From an uncultured Pseudomonadota bacterium (GTDB lineage: Bacteria; Myxococcota_A; UBA796; SXON01): DNA of 64,000 nt. Numbering within the stretch: the stretch's first letter is position 1; the number at the start of each line of letters is the position of its first letter. Made by a program: the position numbers and the translations under genes. A model generated the notes under the pieces. That model was not told the origin of the DNA. It searched no databases and saw only the letters and a list, made by a program, of their open reading frames with translations. The DNA lies in contig CAISIK010000014.1 in NCBI GenBank assembly GCA_903885375.1, forward strand, positions 62,001 to 126,000. The letters run 5' to 3'. This document shows positions 8,559-17,832 of the stretch, piece after piece.

Positions 8559-9263
8559 ATGCGCAAGCTCCTCCTCGTTCCTTTCGCGGCCGGTTGCGGC
8601 TTCGGCCTCGACAGTCAGCTGGCGCCGCCGGTGCCGGAGGGCGGCTTCGCCGAGGGCGAAAACGCCGACGTGCCCGACGAGGAGGTGCTCCCTCCCACCT
8701 CCGTCGATCTCGAGGGCAAGCTCTACACGCTCACCGCGGCGGACATGCACGTGGTGCAGCCTCCGGGCCTGGATGGCCTGTGGGAGCAGGTGCTCACCCG
8801 CCCGCTGCTCGTGCAGGTGGCCGGAGAGAGCGAAGCCTCGCTGAGCCTCCTCGCGGCGCTGGGTACGGAGTCGGGCGAGCAGGACCCGTGCGAGTCCGTG
8901 CGTCGTTTCCCCGACGCCGACTGGAGCGCCAACCCGGTGTTCGATGCGGGCCCCGGCGTGCTCGACACGAGCTTCGGCGGCTCGCCGGCCACGCTCCGCG
9001 AGGTCCGGCTGTCCGGCGTGGTGGATGAGTACGGCTTCGGCTGGCGCGATGGCACCCTCGATGCGGTGGTCGACACCCGCGAGCTGCACGCCGCCCTCTC
9101 CAGCATCGACGACCTCTGCGCCCTCGTCGACACCCTCGGCGGCGAATGTGTCGCCTGCGCCGACGGCGAGCCCTTCTGCTTCGACCTGTCCGTCGCCGAG
9201 ATCACCGCCGCGTACTCCGAGGCGCCGTTCGACCCGACCCCCGACACGAGCGGCTGCCGGTAG
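8559..9263 (+). CDS. Hypothetical lipoprotein
   Basis: 234-residue protein of unrecognised family. The signal is MRKLLLVPFAAGC (lipobox AAGC). The mature region is acidic with several Cys near the C-terminus (DDLCALVD, GGECVACADGEPFCFD), possibly disulfide-bonded in the periplasm. It follows the subtilisin gene with 8 bp between the stop and this ATG, so it is probably co-transcribed from the same sigma-54 promoter. A GTG at 8547 overlapping the upstream stop is an alternative start, but it would put extra residues before the signal. Confidence 0.72.
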   Translation: MRKLLLVPFAAGCGFGLDSQLAPPVPEGGFAEGENADVPDEEVLPPTSVDLEGKLYTLTAADMHVVQPPGLDGLWEQVLTRPLLVQVAGESEASLSLLAALGTESGEQDPCESVRRFPDADWSANPVFDAGPGVLDTSFGGSPATLREVRLSGVVDEYGFGWRDGTLDAVVDTRELHAALSSIDDLCALVDTLGGECVACADGEPFCFDLSVAEITAAYSEAPFDPTPDTSGCR

Positions 9264-9348
9264 CGCCGGCCGCCTGCAGCCGGATGGCGGCAGCCTTAAG
9301 CCTTCTGGGCGGGATACTCCTTGCGCTACCACCGCGCCCTTAGATCCC

Positions 9349-12300
9349 ATGACCCGCTCCCTCCTGCTCGCCCTGTGCCTGCTCCCCGCTCCGGCGCTCG
9401 CCGCGTCCGGCGGGCCCGACAGCTACGGCTACTACTACGTGGACAGCAGCACGTCGGGCGGCCCCACCTACGACAGCACGGTCTTCTCCACCACCATCGC
9501 CTCCGGTACGGCGCTCGGAACCTCCACCTCCACCGGGGCAAGCGGCGCGGATGACAGCAACACGAGCATTTCGCTCGCCTTCACCTTCCCGTTCTACGGC
9601 ACCGACTACTCCACGGCCTACGTGTGCAGCAACGGATTCGTGAGCTTCGCCAGCTACACCTCGCTCTCGAACACCGCGCTCAGCTCCAACAGCTACGCCA
9701 TGGTCGCCCCGTTCTGGGACGATCTGGATCAGAACGGCACCAGCAGTTGGGTGTACCGGCGCAGCTCTGGAACCTCGCCCAACCGCGTGGAAACCATCGT
9801 GTACTCCAACGCCGAGCACTACAACGACACCTCCAGCTACGGCAAGATTTCGTTCGCCGTCCAACTCTACGAAAATGGCAACATCCGGATGCTCTGGGAT
9901 GATGTCACCTTCGAAGGTACCGGCGGGAGCAGCTATTCCACGGGCCTGAGCGCCACCGTGGGCATCGATGGGGGGTCGAGCAGCGGGTACTACACCCAGC
10001 TCTCGTACAACGCCACGTCGTACCTTGCGGCGAGCAAGGTGGTGGAGTTCATCCACCCCGACAACATGCCCGTGGCCGATGCCGGCTCCTCGCGGTCCAC
10101 CAGCGAGGGCGGCAGCGTGAGCATCAACGCGCGTTCCTCCACGCCCAGCTCGGGCCTGACCTACTCGTATGACTGCGAAGGGGATGGCACCTACGAGGAG
10201 ACCGACAGCAGCTCCAGCAGCTACACCTGCGAGTACGACGACGATGGCACCTACTCCGCCACCGTCGAGGTCGAATACCTCACCTACACCGACACCGACA
10301 CCACCACGGTGACCGTGCGGAACGTGGCGCCCGACCCGGTGAGCTGGTTCGCGAGCACCACTGGCACCTCCGGCTACGGCGCCACCGTCGATGACATCGT
10401 GTTCGACGACATCGACGAGGGCGATGTGGATGCGGTGAGCGTGGCCTGTGACTTCGACGACGTGGCGTCGGACACCATCACCGTCACCCTCGATTGGGGG
10501 GATGGCTCCGAGGATGACACCTCCAACTACACCCTGGAATCCCACACCTACGACGACGATGGCACCTACACCGTGTCCTGCACGGCGTCCGACGAGGACG
10601 GCGGCACCAGCGGTGATCTGCTCGCCTCCCTCGGCTACAGCCTCACGGTAGAGGTGGGCAACGTCGCCCCCACGCTGGGCTCGGCCACCGCCACCGGCGC
10701 CGCCGAGGGCTCCGCCGCCTCCTTCGTGGCCGTGGCCACCGATCCTGGCGCCGACACGCTTACCTACTCCTGGACCTTCGGCGATGGCTCCACCGGCAAG
10801 GGCGCCTCCGCGTCCCACACCTACAGCGATGACGGCACCTACGCGTGGACGCTGAAGGTCACCGACGGCGATGGGGGCAGCACCAGCACCTCCGGCACCG
10901 TCACGATCACCAACTCCGTCCCGGTCGTCACGGCGCTCTCGCTCCCGTCCACCGCCGAGGGCAGCAGCGCCACGCTCGGCGCCACCGTCACGGCCTGGTC
11001 GGGCGACACGCTCACCTACGCCTGGGATTTTGGTGACGGGAGCACGAGCTCGAGCAAGGCGCCCACCCACGCCTGGGTGGATGATGGCAGCTACACGGTC
11101 ACGCTCGTGGTCTCCGACGAGGAGGGCAGCAGCGCCACCCTGGCCGGCACGATCACCATCACCAACGCCAACCCCGTCGCGAGCTTCAGTGCCTCCGTGG
11201 CCGATGAAGGCGCGGTGACGTCGTTCTACGGGTCGGCCACCGACGCCGGCACCACCGACACCTTCACCTACGCTTGGGACTTCGGCGATGGCGCCACCGA
11301 CACGGGCGCGTCGGCCTGGCACACCTACGCGGCCGACGGCGACTACACCGTCACCCTCACGGTCACCGACTCCGACGGCGGTGTGGATACCGACGTGCAG
11401 GTGATCCACGTCGGCAACGCCGCCCCGGTGATCACGTCGGTTTCGGGCAGCACGCCGATCGTGGAGGGGGATGGCGGCAGCTTCAGCGCGTCGGCCACCG
11501 ATGCGGGCGGCGATGCGCTCACCTACGACTGGGACTTCGGCGATGGCCGCACGGGGTCGGGCGCCACGCTGACGCACGCCTACGATCAGGATGGCACCTA
11601 CACCGTGAAGGTCACGGTGAGCGACGGCACGGACAGCACCTCCAGCAGCACCACCGTCGTCGTCACCAACGCGCCGCCGGCCATCCTGTCGGCCTCCGGT
11701 ACCGACGGGGTGGAGGGTACGGCGTTGCCCTTCGCCGTCGTCTCGCGCGACCCCGGCGCCCTCGATGTCCTTACTGCTACCTGGGACTTCGGCGATGGCA
11801 CGACCGATTCGGGCGAGGTGATCAGCCACAGCTTCCCCGACAACGGCACCTGGACCGTCACCTCCACCGTCACCGACGAGCACGGCGAGTTCGACACGGA
11901 GACGTTCACCGTCACCGTCACCAACGCGGACCCCGTGGTGAGCAGCGTGCCGGCCGCCACCGCGGCAGAGGGCAGCGTGTACAGCTACGCGGCCGCCGCC
12001 ACCGACCCCGGAACGGCCGACACCTTCACCTGGACGCTCGACGCCGCGCCCGCCACCGCCAGCTTCGACAGCGCCACCGCCACCGTGTCGTGGACGCCCA
12101 CCTACGCCGACAGCTTCGTGTCCCACACCTTCACCGTGTCCGTGATGGACGACGATGGGGGCACCGCCAGCCAGACGTGGTCGGTGGATGTGTCCTCGCT
12201 CGACACGGACGGCGATGGCCTCGCCGATGGTTACGAGGATGCCTACGGCCTCGACAAGTCCGACGCGTCCGACGCGGCGGGCGATGCCGACGCCGACGGG

Positions 12301-13773
12301 GTCAGCAACCTTGACGAGGCGCTCGCGGGCACCGATCCGACGCTGTTCGATGGTCCGTCCGTCCCCACGTCCGCGCTCATGGCCGGCGTGGATTTCGACG
12401 TCCTCGACCCCAGCCTCGCGATCAACAACTCCAGCAGCCCCCGCGGCCTGCCGCTCACCTACGACTACGAGGTCTACGCCGATGAAGCCGGCACCTCGCT
12501 CGTGGCCTCCTCCGCGGGCGAGCCCGAGGATGGCTCCGGGATGTCCACCTGGACGGTCGACGTGAGCCTGGGCGACGACACGCCCTACTGGTGGCGGGCG
12601 CGCGCCGATGATGGCTACGTGGCCAGCGGCTGGATGGCGCTCGACCCGATCTTCGTGAACCTCGTGAACAGCGCGCCGAGCGTGCCCGTGCCGCTGAGCC
12701 CGGTGGGCGACGAGGCGGTGAGCGTCCTCGGCCCCTCGTTGCAGTGGGCCAACGCGAGCGACGACGAGGGCCTGCCCTTCTCCTACGACGTGCAGGTGTG
12801 GTCGGGCGATGGCGCTACCCTCGTGACGGAGGTGGTGGGCCTCCCCGACGATGGGTTCGATGCTTTCGGCGAATGGGTGGCGTCCCCCGACCTGCCCGAC
12901 GAGAGCAGCTACCTCTGGACGGTGCGGGCCACCGATACGCAGGGCCTCTCCGGCGAGTGGTCGGAGTTCGCGGCCTTCCGCGTGTCTACCAGCGGGCTCG
13001 CGCCCACCGACCCGAACTGGATCACGCCCCGCAACGGCGAGGAACTCTCCACCGTGACCCCGGTCCTCCAGTGGACCGCGAGCGAGGATCCCGAGGGTTA
13101 CCCGCTGAGCTACCACGTCCAGGCCGATGCCTCCTCCGGCTTCGACAGCGCGGATCAGCTCGACGAGGTGCTGGCCGAAACCGAGCTCGACCTCGCGGCC
13201 GCCGGGCTCGTCCTGCCGGAGAACACGCTGCTCTACCTGCGCGTGCGCGCCGAGGATGTGTCGGGCACCGGGAGCGCCTGGGACACCATCGAGGTCTACT
13301 CTCGCGGCGAGAACGACGCGCCGCCGCCGCCGGTGCTCATCTCGCCCATCGATGGCGCCACCTCGGCGCCCGAGGCGGAGCTGGTCTTCGCCGAGTCGGT
13401 CGACCCCGAGGGGGATGCCGCCCGCTACAGCGTGATCGTGTCGGCGAACGCCGACCTGTCCTCCCCCGTTTTCGAGGATGACTGGTCGGCCACCGGCACC
13501 GGCACGGTGAGCGGCCTCGTCGTGCCGCCGCTCGCGGAAGGGGAGTGGTACTGGGCGGCCAACACCACGGACTCCTTCGGGGCCGAGAGCGGGTGGTCGG
13601 AGCCCGGCTCCTTCGTGGTGGCCGCCACCGACGATGGCGGACCGACCGACTCCGGCAATGGCTACACCGTCGACGAGTCGGGGGATTGCGGCTGCGCCTC
13701 GGGCGCGTCCCCCTGGGCCGGCGCCTCCCTCCTCGCGGCCGGGGCGCTCCTCGCTCGCCGCCGTCGCCCCTGA
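9349..13773 (+). CDS. Giant PKD/Fn3-repeat surface protein with MYXO-CTERM-type tail
   Basis: 1474 residues. The Sec signal MTRSLLLALCLLPAPALA is followed by a nidogen-like beta domain (FPFYGTDYSTAYVCSNGFVSF, about 75-95). About seven PKD domains follow (about residues 240-870), each with a variant of the WDFGDG core and a DGTYTVT strand. Then come a cadherin-like module, a calcium-binding type-3 segment (DTDGDGLADGYEDAYG, about 950-965), and four Fn3-like modules starting SAPSVPVPLSPVGD-type. The C-terminus DCGCASGASPWAG plus a hydrophobic helix and ARRRRP is a MYXO-CTERM-type sorting tail with its Cys. The frame is open upstream, but the signal fixes the start at ATG 9349, preceded by TTAG rather than a Shine-Dalgarno. 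It is likely a surface adhesin or protease-processed fibre. Confidence 0.92.
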   Translation: MTRSLLLALCLLPAPALAASGGPDSYGYYYVDSSTSGGPTYDSTVFSTTIASGTALGTSTSTGASGADDSNTSISLAFTFPFYGTDYSTAYVCSNGFVSFASYTSLSNTALSSNSYAMVAPFWDDLDQNGTSSWVYRRSSGTSPNRVETIVYSNAEHYNDTSSYGKISFAVQLYENGNIRMLWDDVTFEGTGGSSYSTGLSATVGIDGGSSSGYYTQLSYNATSYLAASKVVEFIHPDNMPVADAGSSRSTSEGGSVSINARSSTPSSGLTYSYDCEGDGTYEETDSSSSSYTCEYDDDGTYSATVEVEYLTYTDTDTTTVTVRNVAPDPVSWFASTTGTSGYGATVDDIVFDDIDEGDVDAVSVACDFDDVASDTITVTLDWGDGSEDDTSNYTLESHTYDDDGTYTVSCTASDEDGGTSGDLLASLGYSLTVEVGNVAPTLGSATATGAAEGSAASFVAVATDPGADTLTYSWTFGDGSTGKGASASHTYSDDGTYAWTLKVTDGDGGSTSTSGTVTITNSVPVVTALSLPSTAEGSSATLGATVTAWSGDTLTYAWDFGDGSTSSSKAPTHAWVDDGSYTVTLVVSDEEGSSATLAGTITITNANPVASFSASVADEGAVTSFYGSATDAGTTDTFTYAWDFGDGATDTGASAWHTYAADGDYTVTLTVTDSDGGVDTDVQVIHVGNAAPVITSVSGSTPIVEGDGGSFSASATDAGGDALTYDWDFGDGRTGSGATLTHAYDQDGTYTVKVTVSDGTDSTSSSTTVVVTNAPPAILSASGTDGVEGTALPFAVVSRDPGALDVLTATWDFGDGTTDSGEVISHSFPDNGTWTVTSTVTDEHGEFDTETFTVTVTNADPVVSSVPAATAAEGSVYSYAAAATDPGTADTFTWTLDAAPATASFDSATATVSWTPTYADSFVSHTFTVSVMDDDGGTASQTWSVDVSSLDTDGDGLADGYEDAYGLDKSDASDAAGDADADGVSNLDEALAGTDPTLFDGPSVPTSALMAGVDFDVLDPSLAINNSSSPRGLPLTYDYEVYADEAGTSLVASSAGEPEDGSGMSTWTVDVSLGDDTPYWWRARADDGYVASGWMALDPIFVNLVNSAPSVPVPLSPVGDEAVSVLGPSLQWANASDDEGLPFSYDVQVWSGDGATLVTEVVGLPDDGFDAFGEWVASPDLPDESSYLWTVRATDTQGLSGEWSEFAAFRVSTSGLAPTDPNWITPRNGEELSTVTPVLQWTASEDPEGYPLSYHVQADASSGFDSADQLDEVLAETELDLAAAGLVLPENTLLYLRVRAEDVSGTGSAWDTIEVYSRGENDAPPPPVLISPIDGATSAPEAELVFAESVDPEGDAARYSVIVSANADLSSPVFEDDWSATGTGTVSGLVVPPLAEGEWYWAANTTDSFGAESGWSEPGSFVVAATDDGGPTDSGNGYTVDESGDCGCASGASPWAGASLLAAGALLARRRRP

Positions 13774-13785
13774 ACGGAGTCTCCC

Positions 13786-16071
13786 ATGCGCCTCTCGCTC
13801 CTCGCTGCCCTCGCGCTCCTCGGTGGCTGCGAGCCCACGAACGACAACTCCAAGGCGCGCGACGCTGATGGGGATGGTGTGGAGGCCACCGAGGATTGTG
13901 ACGACAGCGACGCCGCGGTGGGCGCCCCCACGGACTGGGCGGCCGACCTCGATGGGGACGGCTACGCGGGCGATGAGGTCGTGTCGGCCTGTGAGCGCCC
14001 CGACACCGCCGTGGAGGCAACCGGGGATTGTGACGACACGAACCCGGCCATCTCGCCGGCGGCCGTGGAGGTGTGCGATGGCCTCGACAACAACTGCGTC
14101 GATGGCGTGGATGAGGGGGTCACCGTCACCTACTACGCGGATGCCGACGGCGATGGGTTCGGCGATGCGGAGCTGCCGCAGGCGGCGTGCGAGCCCGATG
14201 CGGGGCTGGTGGCCAACGGGGGTGACTGCGATGACACCGAAGAGAACGTCTTCCCCGAGGCGCCCGAGCTCTGCAACGACCGGGACGACGACTGCGACGA
14301 CGTGGTGGATGAGGGAGCCGACGAAGCCCTCGCCTGGTACGCCGATGCCGACGGGGATGGCTTCGGCGATGCAGGCGACGTCGTGCTTGATTGCGACGAG
14401 GTCGCCGGCCGCGTGCGCGACGACACCGACTGCGACGACACCCTGGCCGCCGTGAACCCCGATGCCGTGGAGGTGTGCAACGGGCGCGACGACGACTGCG
14501 ACGGCGAGGTGGATGGCGCCGCGGCGGTCGACCCGGCCACCTGGTACCTCGACACCGACGGCGATGGGTACGGCGATGATGCATCAACCTGGTCTTCCTG
14601 CGATGCGCCAGATGGATATGTCGCTTTGAACGGTGACTGTGATGATACATCGTCTTTGTATCATCCCGACGCGGCCGAAGGGGACTGCACCGACCCGAAC
14701 GACTACAACTGCGATGGCAGCGTGGGCTACGCGGATGTCGATGGCGATGGCTGGGCAGCCTGCGAGGAGTGCGACGATGCGAGCTCCGCCAACTACCCGG
14801 GCGCCGACGAACGCTGCGATGGGTCCGACAACGACTGCGACGGTACGGTGGATGAGGCCGATGCCCTCGATGCGCTGACCTGGTACGCCGACGCCGACGG
14901 TGATCTCTACGGGGATGCGGCCGCCGCTACGGTCGCCTGTTCCGCACCCGTCGGCAGCGTCGCCGACGACGCGGACTGTGACGACACCCGATCCACCGTG
15001 AACCCTGCCGCCACCGAGCTCTGCAACGGGCTCGACGACAACTGCGATGGCGTGGTGGATGAAGACACCGCCGCGGATGCCGCCACCTGGTACGCGGATG
15101 CCGATGGCGATGGTTACGGCGATGCGGCCTCCCCGAGCGCGGCATGCTCGGCGCCCGCGGGCACCGTGGCCGACAGCTCCGACTGCGACGACACGCGGCG
15201 CAGCGCCTACCCGGGGGCCACCGAGTACTGCAACACCGAGGACGACGACTGCAACGGGGTGGTCGATGACTCCGCGGTGGATGCCCGAACCTACTGGGAG
15301 GATGCCGATGGCGATGGGTACGGCAACGCCGCCGTCACCACCTCGGCCTGCTCCACGCCCGCGGGCTTCACCCGCGACGACGACGACTGCGATGATGGCG
15401 AGTGGGCCGTGAACCCGGCCGCGGCCGAGGTCTGCAACGGCGTGGACGACGACTGCAACGGCAGCGTGGACGACGGCGCCGGCGGGACCAGCGTTTTCTA
15501 CGAGGATGCCGACGGTGATGGGTACGGCGATGCATCGAGCTCCACCGCCGACTGCAGCGCACCCCCCGGCTACGTGAGCGACAGCACCGACTGCGAAGAC
15601 GCCGACGTCTCCATCAACCCCGGCGCCATCGACGACTGCGACACGCTCGACAACGACTGCAGCGGCGACATCGACGACGGCGGTCTCTGCCCCTGCGACA
15701 TCGAGTACTACGGCACCCAGCCCTACATGATGTGCAGCACTACGCTCGAGTGGGCGGCCGCGCGAACGCAATGCCTCACCTACGGCTACGATCTCGTGGC
15801 CATCGGCAGCAGCGCCGAGAACAGCTGGCTCAACACCGAGGCGCTGGGCCGCGGGTGGACCTCCACCTACACCTTCTGGACCGGCTTCAACGACGTGGCC
15901 GTGGAGGGCAGCTTCGTGTGGTCCAACGGCGAGGCGGTGGCGTACACCAACTGGAACAGTGGGGAGCCGAACAACTCGGGCGGCGAAGATTGCGCGCACA
16001 CCTACTCCTCCGGCCGCTGGAACGACATCCCCTGCACCGGCTACCCGGCGCGCTACATCTGCGAGCCGTGA
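13786..16071 (+). CDS. MopE-type calcium/metal-binding repeat lipoprotein with C-type lectin domain
   Basis: 761 residues. The signal MRLSLLAALALLGGC has lipobox LGGC. Residues about 25-635 are some ten repeats of the MopE putative metal-binding module, alternating DADGDGYGD with DCDDTxxxVNPxAxExCNGxDDDCDGxVDE; Asp ladders and paired Cys suggest Ca2+ binding and disulfides. Residues about 637-761 are a C-type lectin-like domain with WAAARTQCLTYG, WTGFNDVAVEGSFVW, a Gly-Glu-Pro-Asn sugar-binding-type motif (SGEPNNSGGEDC) and the closing Cys in YICEP. ATG 13786 has CGGAG upstream and follows the PKD gene by 12 bp, so the two are probably one unit. One repeat block is compositionally odd (14577-14668). 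Confidence 0.9.
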   Translation: MRLSLLAALALLGGCEPTNDNSKARDADGDGVEATEDCDDSDAAVGAPTDWAADLDGDGYAGDEVVSACERPDTAVEATGDCDDTNPAISPAAVEVCDGLDNNCVDGVDEGVTVTYYADADGDGFGDAELPQAACEPDAGLVANGGDCDDTEENVFPEAPELCNDRDDDCDDVVDEGADEALAWYADADGDGFGDAGDVVLDCDEVAGRVRDDTDCDDTLAAVNPDAVEVCNGRDDDCDGEVDGAAAVDPATWYLDTDGDGYGDDASTWSSCDAPDGYVALNGDCDDTSSLYHPDAAEGDCTDPNDYNCDGSVGYADVDGDGWAACEECDDASSANYPGADERCDGSDNDCDGTVDEADALDALTWYADADGDLYGDAAAATVACSAPVGSVADDADCDDTRSTVNPAATELCNGLDDNCDGVVDEDTAADAATWYADADGDGYGDAASPSAACSAPAGTVADSSDCDDTRRSAYPGATEYCNTEDDDCNGVVDDSAVDARTYWEDADGDGYGNAAVTTSACSTPAGFTRDDDDCDDGEWAVNPAAAEVCNGVDDDCNGSVDDGAGGTSVFYEDADGDGYGDASSSTADCSAPPGYVSDSTDCEDADVSINPGAIDDCDTLDNDCSGDIDDGGLCPCDIEYYGTQPYMMCSTTLEWAAARTQCLTYGYDLVAIGSSAENSWLNTEALGRGWTSTYTFWTGFNDVAVEGSFVWSNGEAVAYTNWNSGEPNNSGGEDCAHTYSSGRWNDIPCTGYPARYICEP

Positions 16072-16123
16072 GCCTGCGGCCGCGGCGCGGTCGTGCTACG
16101 ATCCGCGCGCTCAGGGCGTGACG

Positions 16124-16918
16124 ATGGGGCTGTTCGACTGGTTGAAGAAGTCTCCTGGCAAGCAGTCTGGCCAGGAAAAGGAGGCGCCGCGGGCGCGGAT
16201 TTCCGACCGCAACGTGAGCCAGGCCATCGGCCAGATCGATGGCAGCGCCTCGAGCATCGCCAACGCCCGCAAGGCCGTGGCCGCCTCCTCGATGGCCAAC
16301 TCCGAGCGCGCCGAGGCCTACCGCCAGATCGCCTCGGCGGTGCCCTACCGAAACCAGCGCGACAACGGCGAGGATGGTGATGTCATGTGCAACATGACCA
16401 GCATGGCCATGTCGCTCAACGGGCTCGGCCTCGGGGCCGACGAGTCGGAGACCCAGTTCGAGAACACGCTCGATGGCCGGCGCAAGAAGGCGGGCCTGAG
16501 CCGGTACGACGAGGACCAGCGTGAATCCCTCGCGGAGAAGCAGGGCGTGGATGCCAGCACGCTCCGCACGCCCAACTTCGCCGACGCCGCCGCGGCCAAG
16601 GACTGGTACCTGAAGAACGTTCGCCCCCGGCTCGAGTCCGGGCAGACCGCCACGTTCGGCGTGGAGGGGGGCAACTTCCGGCACGTCATCCGCCTCGAAT
16701 GGGTGGAGGAGAAGGGGCTGAAGATCGACGATCCCTTCGGCAAGGGCGTGAACGAGAACGAGAAGGGCGAGGTCGGCTACGCCGCGCTCAACGAGAAGTC
16801 GGGCCAGAAGGGCGTGGGGGCGAACGACTTCATGCCCTGGGAGCAGGTCGCCCGGCTCAATGGCAGCAAGTACGTGCAACTCTACGGCGAACGTCCGAAG
16901 AAGGTCCGCCGGGCCTGA
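16124..16918 (+). CDS. Putative C39-like papain-fold cysteine peptidase (hypothetical)
   Basis: 264 residues, no signal peptide, not confidently assigned. The pattern MCNMTSMAMSLNGLG (Cys89), then FRHVIRLEWV (His187), then IDDPFG (Asp202/203) reproduces the Cys-His-Asp order and spacing of C39-type papain-like peptidases (usually CGPTSLAM ... H ... DP). The N-terminus MGLFDWLKKSPGKQ is basic and is followed by a polar, Ala/Ser-rich helix. The frame is open upstream, but the previous gene ends at 16071 and ATG 16124 is the first sensible start. It sits between the MopE/lectin gene and a decayed region, which is a typical cargo position. It may be a toxin-like or self-processing protease; the function is inference. 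Confidence 0.5.
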   Translation: MGLFDWLKKSPGKQSGQEKEAPRARISDRNVSQAIGQIDGSASSIANARKAVAASSMANSERAEAYRQIASAVPYRNQRDNGEDGDVMCNMTSMAMSLNGLGLGADESETQFENTLDGRRKKAGLSRYDEDQRESLAEKQGVDASTLRTPNFADAAAAKDWYLKNVRPRLESGQTATFGVEGGNFRHVIRLEWVEEKGLKIDDPFGKGVNENEKGEVGYAALNEKSGQKGVGANDFMPWEQVARLNGSKYVQLYGERPKKVRRA

Positions 16919-17448
16919 GCGGGGGGGCGCCGGCACCACCGAAACGACAAGTGCGCCGAGGGCGCCAAGTGCGACGAGCCGGAAGATACGGGGGTCGCAG
17001 ACCCTGCCGAGGAGCCCTGCGACCCCAGCGATCTCTCCCACACACCGGACACCCCGGAGGGGTTTGACGGGGTGGACAACAACTGCAACGGCGAGGTGGA
17101 CGAGGGCGTGACCGAGCCCATCAACACCGACGTGGATGGCGACGGCTTTGGCGACGACGCGGGCGAGCCCGTGGATGCTTGCGAGGTGCCGGAAGGCTGG
17201 GTGTCCAACCACACCGACTGCGACGACGCCGAAGAATTCCGCGACGACGTGGACAACGACTGCGATGGCGAGCGGGATGAGGACGTGGGCGTGCAGCGTT
17301 GGGTGGACGCCGACGGCGATGGGTACGGCGATCCCGGCACCGGCACGCTCACCCTTCGCCGATCTCGACGGCGATGCCCACGGCGATGCCACCCTGCCGG
17401 CCGAGGCCTGCGTGCATTCTGGCGCCGACGAAACGGCGGGGTACCAGC
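16919..17448 (+). pseudogene. Decayed MopE-repeat protein fragment
   Basis: Frame beginning near 16951 (KCAEGAKCDEPEDTG...) reads FDGVDNNCNGEVDEG, VDGDGFGDDAGEPVD and DADGDGYGDPGTG, the same metal-binding repeat as the complete gene at 13786. No start codon, signal peptide or upstream part is present. Around 17340-17355 the reading continues in another frame (FADLDGDAHGDATLPAEAC), so there is a frameshift. It then ends abruptly where recombinase sequence begins (about 17449). This is a broken paralogue, probably cut by a mobile element. Confidence 0.75.
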
Positions 17449-17832
17449 CTGAAGGGCTGGTCGGTGTCGCCGCACCAGCTCCGCCACAGCTGCGCACTGA
17501 TGGTCCTACAGGCCACGCGCGACATCCGGAAGCTGGCGCTCTGGCTGGGACACAGCGACGTGAGCACCACAGAGATATACCTGCGCGTGGATCCCACGGA
17601 GAAGCTGGAGGCCGTCGAGGCCGCCTTGCCGCCTTCGCTGCGGAAGGGAAAGTTCAAGGCTCCGGATGCACTGATCGGCTCGTTGTTGGATCGTTCAGCC
17701 GGCATCAACGGGAGCGACACCAAGCCCACGCCGATTCCCCTCCCGGAGGGGCATCGGCGTGGCGATGGGCGTGGCGCGCACCGAAACGTCACTCGGTGCG
17801 CCGCCGCCGTGGCCGCATCTCGCGACCGGTAG
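17449..17832 (+). pseudogene. C-terminal fragment of a tyrosine recombinase/integrase
   Basis: The frame reads LKGWSVSPHQLRHSCALMV, then WLGHSDVSTTEIYLRVDPTEKLEA and LRKGKFKAPDALIGSLL. The HxLRH box, LGH and catalytic Tyr of the integrase C-terminal half are all present, but the N-terminal SAM-like domain and first catalytic Arg are missing. The DPTEKLEA...GKFKAPD tail resembles recombinases that accompany transposase genes of IS91-like or Tn-type elements. The fragment joins directly onto the MopE remnant. A cccctc-ccg-gagggg inverted repeat follows near 17737. It is a scar of a past insertion and cannot be active. Confidence 0.75.

Noticed and set aside
9340..13116. 1258-codon minus-strand open frame
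   Set aside because: Antisense to the PKD-repeat gene; Gly/Val/Arg/His-rich sequence with no domain, caused by high GC third positions.
13860..15680. Regularly spaced short repeats considered as a CRISPR array or DNA minisatellite
   Set aside because: The periodicity is codon-level repetition of Asp/Gly/Cys motifs in a continuous reading frame, not direct repeats with unique spacers.
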